Origin: Leptospira ilyithenensis | GTDB taxonomy: Bacteria > Spirochaetota > Leptospiria > Leptospirales > Leptospiraceae | Direction of reading: 5' to 3' | DNA: 35,702 nt | Assembly: GCF_004771005.1 (NCBI RefSeq) | Contig: NZ_RQHV01000005.1 | Coordinates: 1-35,702, forward strand | Notes under the pieces: model-generated | The model's database searches: none | The model's input: the letters and a program-made list of their open reading frames with translations, nothing else | Told to the model about the DNA's origin: nothing | Translations under genes and position numbers: made by a program | Shown: in pieces, positions 24,614-32,024 of the stretch | Numbering within the stretch: the stretch's first letter is position 1 | How the letters are laid out: the number at the start of each line of letters is the position of its first letter

Positions 24614-25594
24614 CTAAATCTTGCGTTCCATATCCGGAAATGTGCCTGCATCCAGACCGGATTCCTTCAGATAACGGATCCATGTATCTGTAAATCCGTG
24701 CATTACGATCACCCGACTAGCGTTTGTACTGCGAACAGAAGAGTTGAGTCCGTTCCAGTCAGCATGGTCCGATAGCTCGAATCCGCTTTTGGAAAAAGGA
24801 TTTTCCTTGTTCGTTCGAATCCAGCCGGAGGCAAACCATGCATTGTATTTTCCTATTTGTTTTTTCCAAGGACTCAAATGACTACCGGGAGGAATGATCA
24901 GCAGAGGTTTGGGATCTTTCGGGTGATAATGGATGATTTCCGAGATCGGTTTGTATTCGGGAAATTTCACACCGCTCATTTCATAAGCTTTCGTTAGGTG
25001 ATGACCTCCTTCCTCCAGGTAAATATCTCCCGGTTTCTCCTTCAATCCCGAAAGGATTCTCTGTGTTTTTCCAAGAGAATAGGCATATATAATCGATGTT
25101 AGATTATTTTTTCGGTTTGTTTCCCAAAATTCCAAGATCTCTTTGAAAATTTCAGAATCTTCTTTCCAATGATAAATCGGCAATGCAAACGTGGATTCGG
25201 TGACGAACACATGACAGGGAACAGATTCAAAACCCGGACAAGTTAAGTCAGGCAAAGTTTTGTAATCTCCGCTTATCACCCAGACTTCTCCCTTCACCTC
25301 GATTCTAATCTGTGAGGAACCGAGTATATGGCCTGCAGGATGGAAGGAAACAAGAGCATTGCCTATTTGCATTTTCTTTCCGTAATCTGTTCCTTGGTAA
25401 TTTATATTTTCGCCTAATCTAAGTTTGAGAATATTGACACTGTCTTTATGGCAAAGATAGTTTTTACTTCCTTTGCGGGCGTGATCTGAGTGCCCGTGTG
25501 TGATCAAAGCACGGGACACGGAACGCAAGGGATCTATATAAAAATCTCCCGGAGGACAATAGATACCTTCCGGCCTTTGGATTAAAATTTCCAT
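24614..25594 (-). CDS. Ligase-associated DNA exonuclease (metallo-beta-lactamase fold)
   Basis: This 326-residue protein has the metallo-beta-lactamase/beta-CASP layout of the exonuclease found with LigB and Lhr. The metal motif is HGHSDH (33-38), with a further ligand region HPAGHILGS (85-93), SGDYKT with Asp110, and FELSDHADW and VIVMHGF near the C-terminus. The opening IYCPPGDFYIDP is characteristic. The reaction would be metal-dependent trimming of DNA ends during repair. It is the first gene of the minus-strand run and lies 3 bp ahead of the ligase-derived gene. The usual helicase and phosphoesterase partners are not in this window. Confidence 0.88.
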   Translation of the reverse strand: MEILIQRPEGIYCPPGDFYIDPLRSVSRALITHGHSDHARKGSKNYLCHKDSVNILKLRLGENINYQGTDYGKKMQIGNALVSFHPAGHILGSSQIRIEVKGEVWVISGDYKTLPDLTCPGFESVPCHVFVTESTFALPIYHWKEDSEIFKEILEFWETNRKNNLTSIIYAYSLGKTQRILSGLKEKPGDIYLEEGGHHLTKAYEMSGVKFPEYKPISEIIHYHPKDPKPLLIIPPGSHLSPWKKQIGKYNAWFASGWIRTNKENPFSKSGFELSDHADWNGLNSSVRSTNASRVIVMHGFTDTWIRYLKESGLDAGTFPDMERKI

Positions 25595-25829
25595 CCCGAC
25601 AACTCTCGAATTTCATTCCATTGAAATCAAATTTGATTCCAGGTTAGGCTGAAATTTACCTGTTTTGTCTTCTTTGATTACAATGTGCCTATTATACGTA
25701 CGTTCTGGCTAGGGTTTGGTAGGTTTGTAAATTGAGCATAGCTGCTATTTCATTTATATTTAGGCAGAATGAGAGGTTTCTAAGCATTTTCAGGTTTTTT
25801 TGATCCAGTTTGCTTATTTTTTAAAAACT

Positions 25830-25845
25830 AGGTACCAATCTTGCA
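25830..25845 (+). promoter_or_regulatory. Sigma-54-type promoter for amtB-glnK
   Basis: AGGTACCAATCTTGCA has the diagnostic GG (25831-25832) and GC (25843-25844) ten bases apart, with TTGCA perfect for the -12 element. Transcription should start near 25856, about 30 nt before the amtB start at 25886. Sigma-54 control of ammonium transport is widespread, and an RpoN pathway including amtB has been reported in Leptospira. The -24 half is imperfect (AGGTAC rather than TGGCAC). The remaining intergenic DNA (25595-25829) shows nothing else I can name; activator sites may lie there. Confidence 0.6.
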
Positions 25846-25885
25846 CTCAAGACATCGAATTATCATGCAAAGGATGAATGGCAAT

Positions 25886-27277
25886 ATGAAAAAACATTTC
25901 AAAAAAATAGCCCTCCTGCTGCTGGTTATCCCGATGTTCCTTTTTGCAGACGAACCTGCAAAAGCCGCGGATCCAGTTGCAGAAAAATTAGCAGCTATAG
26001 ATACACTTAAGGTAGGTCTTGACACTTTATGGGTGTTAGTTGCCGGTATGTTGGTGTTCTTTATGAATGCAGGGTTTGCACTTGTGGAATCCGGCTTCTG
26101 TCAGTCAAAGAACACAGTTAACATTTTAGCAAAAAACTTTATCGTTTTTGCCGCAGCTACTCTCTCGTTTTGGGCAATCGGCTGGGGATTAATGTTCGGC
26201 AACGGAAGTACTCCTTATTTAGCAACGGAAGGACTTTTCTTTTTGAGCGGAGCCGATAACTCTCCTGCGATCGGGGACGCCTACCAAGGTGTTTACACTT
26301 CCATGAATTGGACCGGAGTTCCGTTAAATGCAAAATTTTTCTTCCAATTGGTTTTTGCTGCAACTGCTGCAACTATCGTATCGGGAGCTGTTGCAGAAAG
26401 AATCAAGTTTCACTCCTTCCTTATCTTCTCTTTTCTTTTAGTAGCTTTTATCTATCCTTTCACAGGTCACTGGGTATGGGGTGGCGGATGGCTTGCTGCT
26501 TTGGGATTCCATGACTTTGCGGGATCTACAGTAGTTCATTCTGCAGGCGGTTGGGCTGCTCTTGCGGGTGCTCTTGTTCTAGGTGCCCGTAAAGGTAAAT
26601 TTCTTCCTGACGGACGCATTAAGCCGATTCTAGGACATAACATGACTTCTGCTGCTTTGGGAACTTTGATTCTATGGCTCGGCTGGTTTGGGTTTAACCC
26701 TGGTTCTACGATGGGAGTAGGCGACGGTTCCACGATGTCTCACGTAATAGTAACAACAAATATCTCGGCGGCTATGGGTGCACTCGCGGCAACGGTAACA
26801 GCTTGGATTATTTTGAAAAAACCCGATCTTGGTATGATTTTAAATGGAACTTTGGCAGGACTTGTAGGTATCACCGCACCGTGTGCGATTGTTAGTCCGG
26901 CTTCCGCAGCAATCATCGGTGCTATTTCAGGTACTCTCGTTGTTGTTTCCGTTCTTGCTTTTGACAAACTCAAAATCGACGACCCGGTCGGTGCAACTTC
27001 CGTTCACCTTGTATGCGGTATTTGGGGAACTTTAGCGGTTGCTATTTTCGGTTACGAAGGTTCTCCGGCAGGTGTTGCCGTTCCTTCTATCTTGACTCAA
27101 GTGTATGGAATTCTTGCTTTCGGTGGTTTTGTCTTTACAGTGTCGTTCCTATTATGGTATGTATTGAAACTGGCCGGTGGAATCAGAGTGGGTGAAGAAG
27201 AAGAAGTATCCGGTCTCGATCTCGGCGAGCATGGAGCAGAAGCGTATCCAGATTTCAGTATCCGAGTACGTGGTTAA
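25886..27277 (+). CDS. amtB: Ammonium transporter
   Basis: The 463-residue protein is an Amt/Rh channel that takes up ammonium. A signal peptide (MKKHFKKIALLLLVIPMFLFA) precedes the first helix, as in many bacterial Amt proteins, and about 11 membrane helices follow. The twin pore histidines are in HDFAGSTVVHSAGG and SVHLVCGIWG, and FFMNAGFALVESGF is typical of the N-terminal helices. Of several in-frame starts I chose ATG 25886, which places the signal peptide correctly and follows AAGGA. The gene is 21 bp ahead of glnK, whose product normally plugs this channel. A sigma-54-like promoter lies just upstream. Confidence 0.93.
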   Translation: MKKHFKKIALLLLVIPMFLFADEPAKAADPVAEKLAAIDTLKVGLDTLWVLVAGMLVFFMNAGFALVESGFCQSKNTVNILAKNFIVFAAATLSFWAIGWGLMFGNGSTPYLATEGLFFLSGADNSPAIGDAYQGVYTSMNWTGVPLNAKFFFQLVFAATAATIVSGAVAERIKFHSFLIFSFLLVAFIYPFTGHWVWGGGWLAALGFHDFAGSTVVHSAGGWAALAGALVLGARKGKFLPDGRIKPILGHNMTSAALGTLILWLGWFGFNPGSTMGVGDGSTMSHVIVTTNISAAMGALAATVTAWIILKKPDLGMILNGTLAGLVGITAPCAIVSPASAAIIGAISGTLVVVSVLAFDKLKIDDPVGATSVHLVCGIWGTLAVAIFGYEGSPAGVAVPSILTQVYGILAFGGFVFTVSFLLWYVLKLAGGIRVGEEEEVSGLDLGEHGAEAYPDFSIRVRG

Positions 27278-27298
27278 TTGGTAAGGAGCTAAAAAACT

Positions 27299-27643
27299 AT
27301 GAAAATGATCATTGCAATTATCCAGCCGCATAAACTTGAAGAAGTAAAAGCGGAACTAACTAAAAATGAAATCTACCGCCTTACGGTTTCGGATGTTCAA
27401 GGTTATGGCCAACAAAAAGGAAAAACGGAAGTTTTTCGTGGTCATGAATACACAGTGAATCTTCTCCGTAAAGTGAGATTGGAAATCGCTGTAAATGACG
27501 AGTTCGTAAAACCAACAGTAGACGCTATTTTAAAAGCTGCGAAAAGCGGAGACGGAAAGATCGGAGATGGAAAAATTTTCATCACTCCTCTGGAAGACGT
27601 AATCCGAATCCGCACTGGCGAAAAAGGTAAAAACGCGATCTAA
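27299..27643 (+). CDS. glnK: Nitrogen regulatory PII protein
   Basis: The 114-residue PII protein senses 2-oxoglutarate and ATP/ADP and gates AmtB. The T-loop is FRGHEYTVNLLRKV with Tyr51, the residue that is uridylylated in many bacteria, in its exact usual place. The C-terminal GDGKIFITPLEDVIRIRTGE is the family signature. It starts behind AAGGAG, 21 bp after amtB. The amtB-glnK pairing supports GlnK over GlnB, and a terminator follows. Confidence 0.95.
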   Translation: MKMIIAIIQPHKLEEVKAELTKNEIYRLTVSDVQGYGQQKGKTEVFRGHEYTVNLLRKVRLEIAVNDEFVKPTVDAILKAAKSGDGKIGDGKIFITPLEDVIRIRTGEKGKNAI

Positions 27644-27672
27644 GTAAATCGTTCCTTCTCAGGATCAATCGG

Positions 27673-27714
27673 AAACGCGGGAAGTGGCTTTTTTGTCCTT
27701 TCCGCGTTTTTTTT
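27673..27714 (+). terminator. Intrinsic terminator after glnK
   Basis: AAACGCGG at 27673-27680 pairs perfectly with CCGCGTTT at 27702-27709, followed by a T tract to 27714. The loop is 21 nt. It ends the amtB-glnK transcript. Confidence 0.8.
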
Positions 27715-27796
27715 GTACGGCCTACTGACTCGACTTTAGGCTTTACCTGATCTGGCTTTATAACCTTCCTTTATGCGAATATTATCATCAAAGCAC

Positions 27797-28678
27797 TCAG
27801 TGTTTGATTTTCGCTAAGAACGAGAGGATTGACTTTTCTATTTTTTCCGGCTGTTCCGGAAGAAGAGAATGTCCTGAGTTTTCAATCTCAGCGATAGTGA
27901 TCCTCGAGCCGAATTCCTCTTTTAAAAGTTTGGAGGTGTGTTCCGGTGGGGCCACTCTGTCTTGATTTGCTTGGACGACAAGCATGGGAGCATTTCCTCC
28001 TCCCCACCAGGATTGGTGAGAAACGGAGTCAGTTGCTTTTCTTTGCAAAAGAGCGGTACGAATGTTCCACCCGACAATCCAGTAATCAGGAACCTCATGT
28101 TCGTCGGAAAAAAAGGCATATTTGATTTTACCGACTCTCCAAAAATCCGGCATAAAAACCCATAAACTATGTTTGATGGCATCCCGAACCTTCGGTTCTA
28201 TTTCTATTTTTCCACCTGCGGCAAGTAATACGACTGAGCTTGTTTTTTCGGGGTAATCTGTTGCAAATACTCTTGCGACCCGATTTCCAAATGCATGTCC
28301 GAGCACTGTTACTCTTTCGGTCGGCCTTGTCTCCGTATCGGCGATTGATTTTATATCTTTTGCGAGTTCATGCAGATCTATATTGTCTCCATTCACTCCT
28401 GTTGTTTTGCCCGTCCCTCTCGGATCGATACAAATGGTTCTATAACCGGATGCATTGAGCCCAAGCGCTAGTTCGTTAAAGTCGCTGCCGGCTCTTCCCA
28501 AGCTGGGAATCATAATGACTGTTTTGCCTTTACCGCTTATATAATAGGAAAGAGTTACTTCTCCTCTAGGGGTTGTCTTCTCTTCTCCGACGGCTTTTCT
28601 GGGGGATAGGCTCAAACAATTTGTTTGTAGAGAAATAGTGACAAAGAGTAACAATAAGAAACGAGGGTGGGCTTGCAT
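27797..28678 (-). CDS. Alpha/beta-hydrolase-fold lipoprotein with Ala at the nucleophile position
   Basis: From ATG 28678 the product is 293 residues, with a signal sequence ending SLQTNC (Cys21), suggesting a lipoprotein. The alpha/beta-hydrolase fold is seen in VIMIPSLGRAGSDF (oxyanion region), IDPRGTGKT, and a C-terminal acid and histidine in QANQDRVAPPEH and ENSGHSLLPEQPE. The nucleophile elbow reads GHAFG (Ala129) instead of GxSxG, so ordinary serine-hydrolase chemistry is not expected; I recall GHAFGN elbows from other bacterial family members but cannot verify that here. It is divergent from a second alpha/beta hydrolase across about 170 bp. The substrate is unknown. Confidence 0.82.
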   Translation of the reverse strand: MQAHPRFLLLLFVTISLQTNCLSLSPRKAVGEEKTTPRGEVTLSYYISGKGKTVIMIPSLGRAGSDFNELALGLNASGYRTICIDPRGTGKTTGVNGDNIDLHELAKDIKSIADTETRPTERVTVLGHAFGNRVARVFATDYPEKTSSVVLLAAGGKIEIEPKVRDAIKHSLWVFMPDFWRVGKIKYAFFSDEHEVPDYWIVGWNIRTALLQRKATDSVSHQSWWGGGNAPMLVVQANQDRVAPPEHTSKLLKEEFGSRITIAEIENSGHSLLPEQPEKIEKSILSFLAKIKH

Positions 28679-28789
28679 AATAGATCCTTGATACAATATG
28701 GATTAATTAATAGTAAATCAATTTTTTAATCCTTTGAAAACAGGGAACGGTTTTGAAATTTTTACGGGAAAGGGCTTTTTTCCTAAAAA

Positions 28790-28806
28790 AACTAATTGCA
28801 TTAGTT
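28790..28806. promoter_or_regulatory. Candidate TetR operator before the hydrolase-tetR operon
   Basis: AACTAATTGCATTAGTT is a perfect 7-3-7 inverted repeat 39 bp before the hydrolase start. A related CTAA-TATGG-TTAG repeat follows at 28814-28826, and a possible -10 (TAATAT) lies at 28815-28820. Size and symmetry suit a TetR dimer, and a TetR gene is in the same operon. The divergent lipoprotein hydrolase gene may share control. Confidence 0.5.
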
Positions 28807-28845
28807 AATAAAGCTAATATGGTTAGTTTTATTTCGGAGGCTTGT

Positions 28846-29703
28846 ATGAAGCGACTTGGTTTTATTCTTTTAGGGCTGATTTTTATGCCCGATTTGCTTT
28901 TTGCTACAAATCTTTCTTTTCCTGGCAAAGAAGGCGCTATTGCTTATTTCAAAATGGGTTCCGGCTCGAGAAATGTCATACTCGTTCCAGGAATCGGGGA
29001 TACAAAAGAAAATTATCTGGAGTTGGCACAAATATTGGCAAAGGATGTTACCGTTTACGGAATGGATCTTCGCGGCATGGGCGGTTCGGACACAAGTTTT
29101 TCTTCTTACGGACCGGAAGAGACAGGCAAAGATATTGTTCGATTTATTCAGGAAAACCATTTAACTCATGTTACTGTTATTTCGAATTCCATGAGTGCAG
29201 CTTCCGCAGTATACTCTGCCGCGGAATTGCCCGAACAAATCGAAGCTATCGTGCTCACCGGACCATTTGTTCGGGATGGAGAAGGAATGGGTTGGTTTAT
29301 GAAACTTGTCGTTAGCGGAATGTTTCGCGGACCTTGGGGAGCAGGCGCCTGGAAATCCTACTACCAAAGTCTTTATCCTAAAAACAAACCGGCTGATCTG
29401 GAAGAACATTCCGAATTTATAAAATCCAATTTGCAAGAAGAAGGGAGACTCTCCGCCCTTAGGTCTATGTTATTTGCTGGAAAAGGGAATTGCGAACAAA
29501 GAATAGGTAATGTAAAATCCAAAGTGCTTGTGCTTATGGGAACTGATGATCCGGACTTTGAAAACCCGGAAGAGGAAGCGATATGGATCGCAAAACAGAC
29601 GAAAGCTGATTACGTTATGTTTGAAAATGCGGGGCACTACCCTTATAAAGAGGATCCTAAGAGAACCGCTGATCTGGTAAAAGAAATTTGGCAAAAAAAA
29701 TAA
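28846..29703 (+). CDS. Secreted alpha/beta hydrolase
   Basis: ATG 28846 sits behind GGAGG and gives 285 residues with a signal peptide (MKRLGFILLGLIFMPDLLFA). The fold is shown by VILVPGIGDTKENY, MDLRGMGGSD, and the elbow ISNSMSA with Ser115 as likely nucleophile. The acid is in LMGTDDPDFENP and the histidine in ENAGHYPYKEDP. The elbow departs from GxSxG (SNSMS) but keeps the serine. Substrate and pathway are unknown. It overlaps the tetR gene by 16 nt and probably forms an operon with it, so its expression is likely controlled by that regulator. Confidence 0.82.
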   Translation: MKRLGFILLGLIFMPDLLFATNLSFPGKEGAIAYFKMGSGSRNVILVPGIGDTKENYLELAQILAKDVTVYGMDLRGMGGSDTSFSSYGPEETGKDIVRFIQENHLTHVTVISNSMSAASAVYSAAELPEQIEAIVLTGPFVRDGEGMGWFMKLVVSGMFRGPWGAGAWKSYYQSLYPKNKPADLEEHSEFIKSNLQEEGRLSALRSMLFAGKGNCEQRIGNVKSKVLVLMGTDDPDFENPEEEAIWIAKQTKADYVMFENAGHYPYKEDPKRTADLVKEIWQKK

Positions 29704-30299
29704 AACATAAAACGGGAAGACCAAAAGGAACGGGACGGGTTCTGGATCGGGAATCCGTTCTGGATACGGCTTGGCATTTGGCAAATAGAGACGGGATTGA
29801 AAATTTAAGTATTAAACGGATCGCAAACGAATTGGAAATCCGATCTCCTTCCCTTTATAATCATATCAAGGATCTTTTGGACATTACAAGTGAAGTTGCC
29901 GCAAGAACTGCAAATCAATTTGCTGAAAATTTGGAAACGATTATGGCGACTACCAAGCCTGAAAAAAATCGGAAAGAGGGGCTTCGGAAATTTATTTTGG
30001 AATATAGAAATTTTGCCCATAATCATAAAGGTGTTTATCCTTTGCTTGTATCCGCTCCTTCGGGTAATGAAAATCATAGATTGGCGAGTGATCGTATTCT
30101 GAAAGTCTGTTTGACTGCCTTGTCTTTGAAAGTCCTGGATGCAAGGGCAATCCACCAAATTCGTATTTTGCGGGCGGTCTTGCATGGATTTATAAGTTTA
30201 GAAAGAGAAAACGGATTTGGGTTGCCTGAGTCTGTGGAAGAAAGTTTTCAGATATTGATGAAAGGTCTTGTGGAAGGGAAATTATTGCGATTTTATTAG
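29688..30299 (+). CDS. TetR-family transcriptional regulator
   Basis: The 203-residue protein has an N-terminal TetR helix-turn-helix (residues about 17-62): ESVLDTAWHLANRDGIENLSIKRIANELEIRSPSLYNHIKD in sequence order, with the typical SLYNHIKD recognition helix. The C-terminal ligand domain includes RAIHQIRILRAVLHGFISLE, as in the WHG-type TetR group. The best start is TTG 29688 inside the end of the hydrolase gene, since no ATG precedes the domain. It is likely to repress its own operon through the palindrome at 28790-28806; the inducer is unknown. Confidence 0.87.
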   Translation: MAKKIKHKTGRPKGTGRVLDRESVLDTAWHLANRDGIENLSIKRIANELEIRSPSLYNHIKDLLDITSEVAARTANQFAENLETIMATTKPEKNRKEGLRKFILEYRNFAHNHKGVYPLLVSAPSGNENHRLASDRILKVCLTALSLKVLDARAIHQIRILRAVLHGFISLERENGFGLPESVEESFQILMKGLVEGKLLRFY

Positions 30300-30425
30300 G
30301 TGTTAGGTATAATTTTCTATCCCCGCCCCTTCTTCTGTGCCAATGGCTGTCGCTTAACATAAAAACGATTCTTTTCCCAATCGGATTCCGGTTTTGGAAA
30401 AAATTATTTTTAAAAGTTCGTGTTT

Positions 30426-30454
30426 TTGACCTAGAGGTTTTCGCGGATTAAAAT
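30426..30454 (+). promoter_or_regulatory. Sigma-70-type promoter before the MFS remnant and usp gene
   Basis: TTGACC (30426-30431), a 17-bp spacer and TAAAAT (30449-30454) form a near-consensus promoter 57 bp upstream of the MFS start codon. It could still drive the downstream universal stress gene through the broken transporter gene. The rest of 30300-30511 holds no gene I can see. Confidence 0.55.
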
Positions 30455-30511
30455 TTTAGATCCGAAAATTTATCTAGAAATCTATTCCAAAGCATATAGA
30501 ATCGTTTCGAG

Positions 30512-31533
30512 ATGAAGGAAGAAAATTTACTTCGGGGACGTTGGCTTCCGGCCCTGACTGTAATGATGGGAACGGCCGCAATGGTAATGTCTTCTACCAT
30601 TCTGAATGTTGCCATTCCCCATATCATGAAAGCATTTCAAATGGGTCACGAAGAAGTGCAATGGATTTCCACCGGATTTCTTGCGGCAATGACAATCGCA
30701 ATGCTTTCCACTTCCTGGATGGTTCTTCGTTTCGGTCAAAAACAAACACATATCATCGCCTTCGGTTTTTCTTTTCCGTTTTGTTGTTGTTAGATGGTTT
30801 GTCTCAAGGAAGGAGCCGGGGTTGGCTGTCTTTTTCTATTCTCCTTCGTTTGGGTTTCTCATTTATTTTCACATCTCTCTTTTTACTAAGAGAATCCGAA
30901 ACTATTTATCCTATTTTGGATTTGGGTATTTTTAAAAATAAAAGATTTGTTTCCGCCTGCATTGTTTCATTTTTCTACGGAGCGGGTCTTTACGGTTCTG
31001 TTTATCTGGTTCCTCTGTTCGTTCAGTTGGTAGTCGGATTTACCGCAACGCAAGCAGGAATGCTTTTGATTCCGGGAGGGTTTGCTCTCGGTGTAATTAT
31101 GCTGATTGCGGGAAGGCTTACCGATATGTATCAGTCTTATAAAATAATAATTGTAGGTTTGTCTTTATTTGCGATTTCCTTTTTCGGGCTTTATTTTTTG
31201 AAAGACAGCTCTTATTTTTTAATGATAGGAGTTTTGGTTACTGCGAGTCGGGCGGCCCTCGGCTTCGTCATTCCTGCATTGAATGCTGGCGCCATACAAG
31301 TATTATCGAGAGATTACATCGCCAAAGGTTCGGGAACCGTCAATTTCGTTCGAACCCTGGGCTCTTCTTTCGGAGTGAATGTTTTCGCTTCTCTTTTGGA
31401 TTGGAGGGAAGAATTGAGAGGCGGGGCCAATTTGGATGCCTTTCAGGATGTCTTTTTGATTGTTGCACTTGTATTTACTTTATCGATCATTCCTTGTTTT
31501 TTTATGAAGCAGAAGGAGGAGACATATGTATAA
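30512..31533 (+). pseudogene. MFS drug exporter (DHA2/EmrB type), internally deleted and frameshifted
   Basis: The first 85 or so codons encode the start of a 14-helix DHA2 exporter: TAAMVMSSTILNVAIPHIMKAF, the EEVQWISTGFLAAMTIAML helix and the WMVLRFGQKQTHI loop (motif A region). The frame then stops at FPFCCC. The other part continues two bases out of frame from about 30780 (VLLLLDGLSQGRSRGWLS) to 31533, giving the C-terminal helices in good order (GIFKNKRFVSACIVSFFYG, GLYGSVYLVPLFVQ, LIPGGFALGVIM, GSGTVNFVRTLGSSFGVNVF). Helices 3-6, roughly 120 residues, are missing at the junction. A working transporter is unlikely. The end overlaps the usp gene by 8 nt. Confidence 0.82.
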
Positions 31534-31963
31534 GAAAATTTTAATGGCTTATGACGGAACGATTTCAGGGAAAAAAGCTTTGTTGGAATCCGCGGCACTC
31601 GGGTCTGCCTTTCATTCGGAAATCAAATTGCTCGCCGTAATTTCCATCCCGTCCGGATTGTATTTAGTCGAGTCTTATGTTCCCGAAATCATTGTAAATA
31701 AAGAAGAAGGCGAGGCAAAATTGATTTTGGAAAAAGGAATCTTTTTCCTGAAAGAAAAAGGATTCCAAGCGATCGGAGAACTGGCATATGGCGAACCGGT
31801 CGAGCAGATTGCCAAGGTTGCTTCGGATTGGAAGGCAGATCTGGTGGTTTTAGGACATACCAAACGCAAAGGCTTCGGCGCGAGGTGGTGGAAGGGGTCC
31901 GTCAGTACATCCCTATTGGATCTACTTTCCTGTAGTGTGTTGATTACGATTTCCGAAGACTGA
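31526..31963 (+). CDS. Universal stress protein (UspA family)
   Basis: A single Usp domain of 145 residues. It begins [20 protein letters not shown] and ends with the nucleotide-binding loop [19 protein letters not shown] and SVLITISED, close to the GxxG-x9-GS ATP motif. It is cytoplasmic and probably aids stress survival by binding ATP. It starts behind AAGGAGGAG within the 3' end of the broken MFS gene, so it was formerly coupled to the transporter. The thrS gene follows after 61 bp. Confidence 0.9.
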   Translation: MYKKILMAYDGTISGKKALLESAALGSAFHSEIKLLAVISIPSGLYLVESYVPEIIVNKEEGEAKLILEKGIFFLKEKGFQAIGELAYGEPVEQIAKVASDWKADLVVLGHTKRKGFGARWWKGSVSTSLLDLLSCSVLITISED

Positions 31964-32024
31964 GCATTTTCTTTCCGTTTCTTACTTTTCCTCTGCGCTA
32001 TTTCCTAAAACACTGACTTTAGTT

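Noticed and set aside
28842..29315. 157-residue ORF within the second alpha/beta hydrolase
   Set aside because: It is an out-of-frame reading of the hydrolase, with random-looking aromatic and basic composition.
30300..30511. Possible tRNA or small RNA between tetR and the MFS remnant
   Set aside because: No cloverleaf or TψC-like sequence is visible; only a promoter could be supported.
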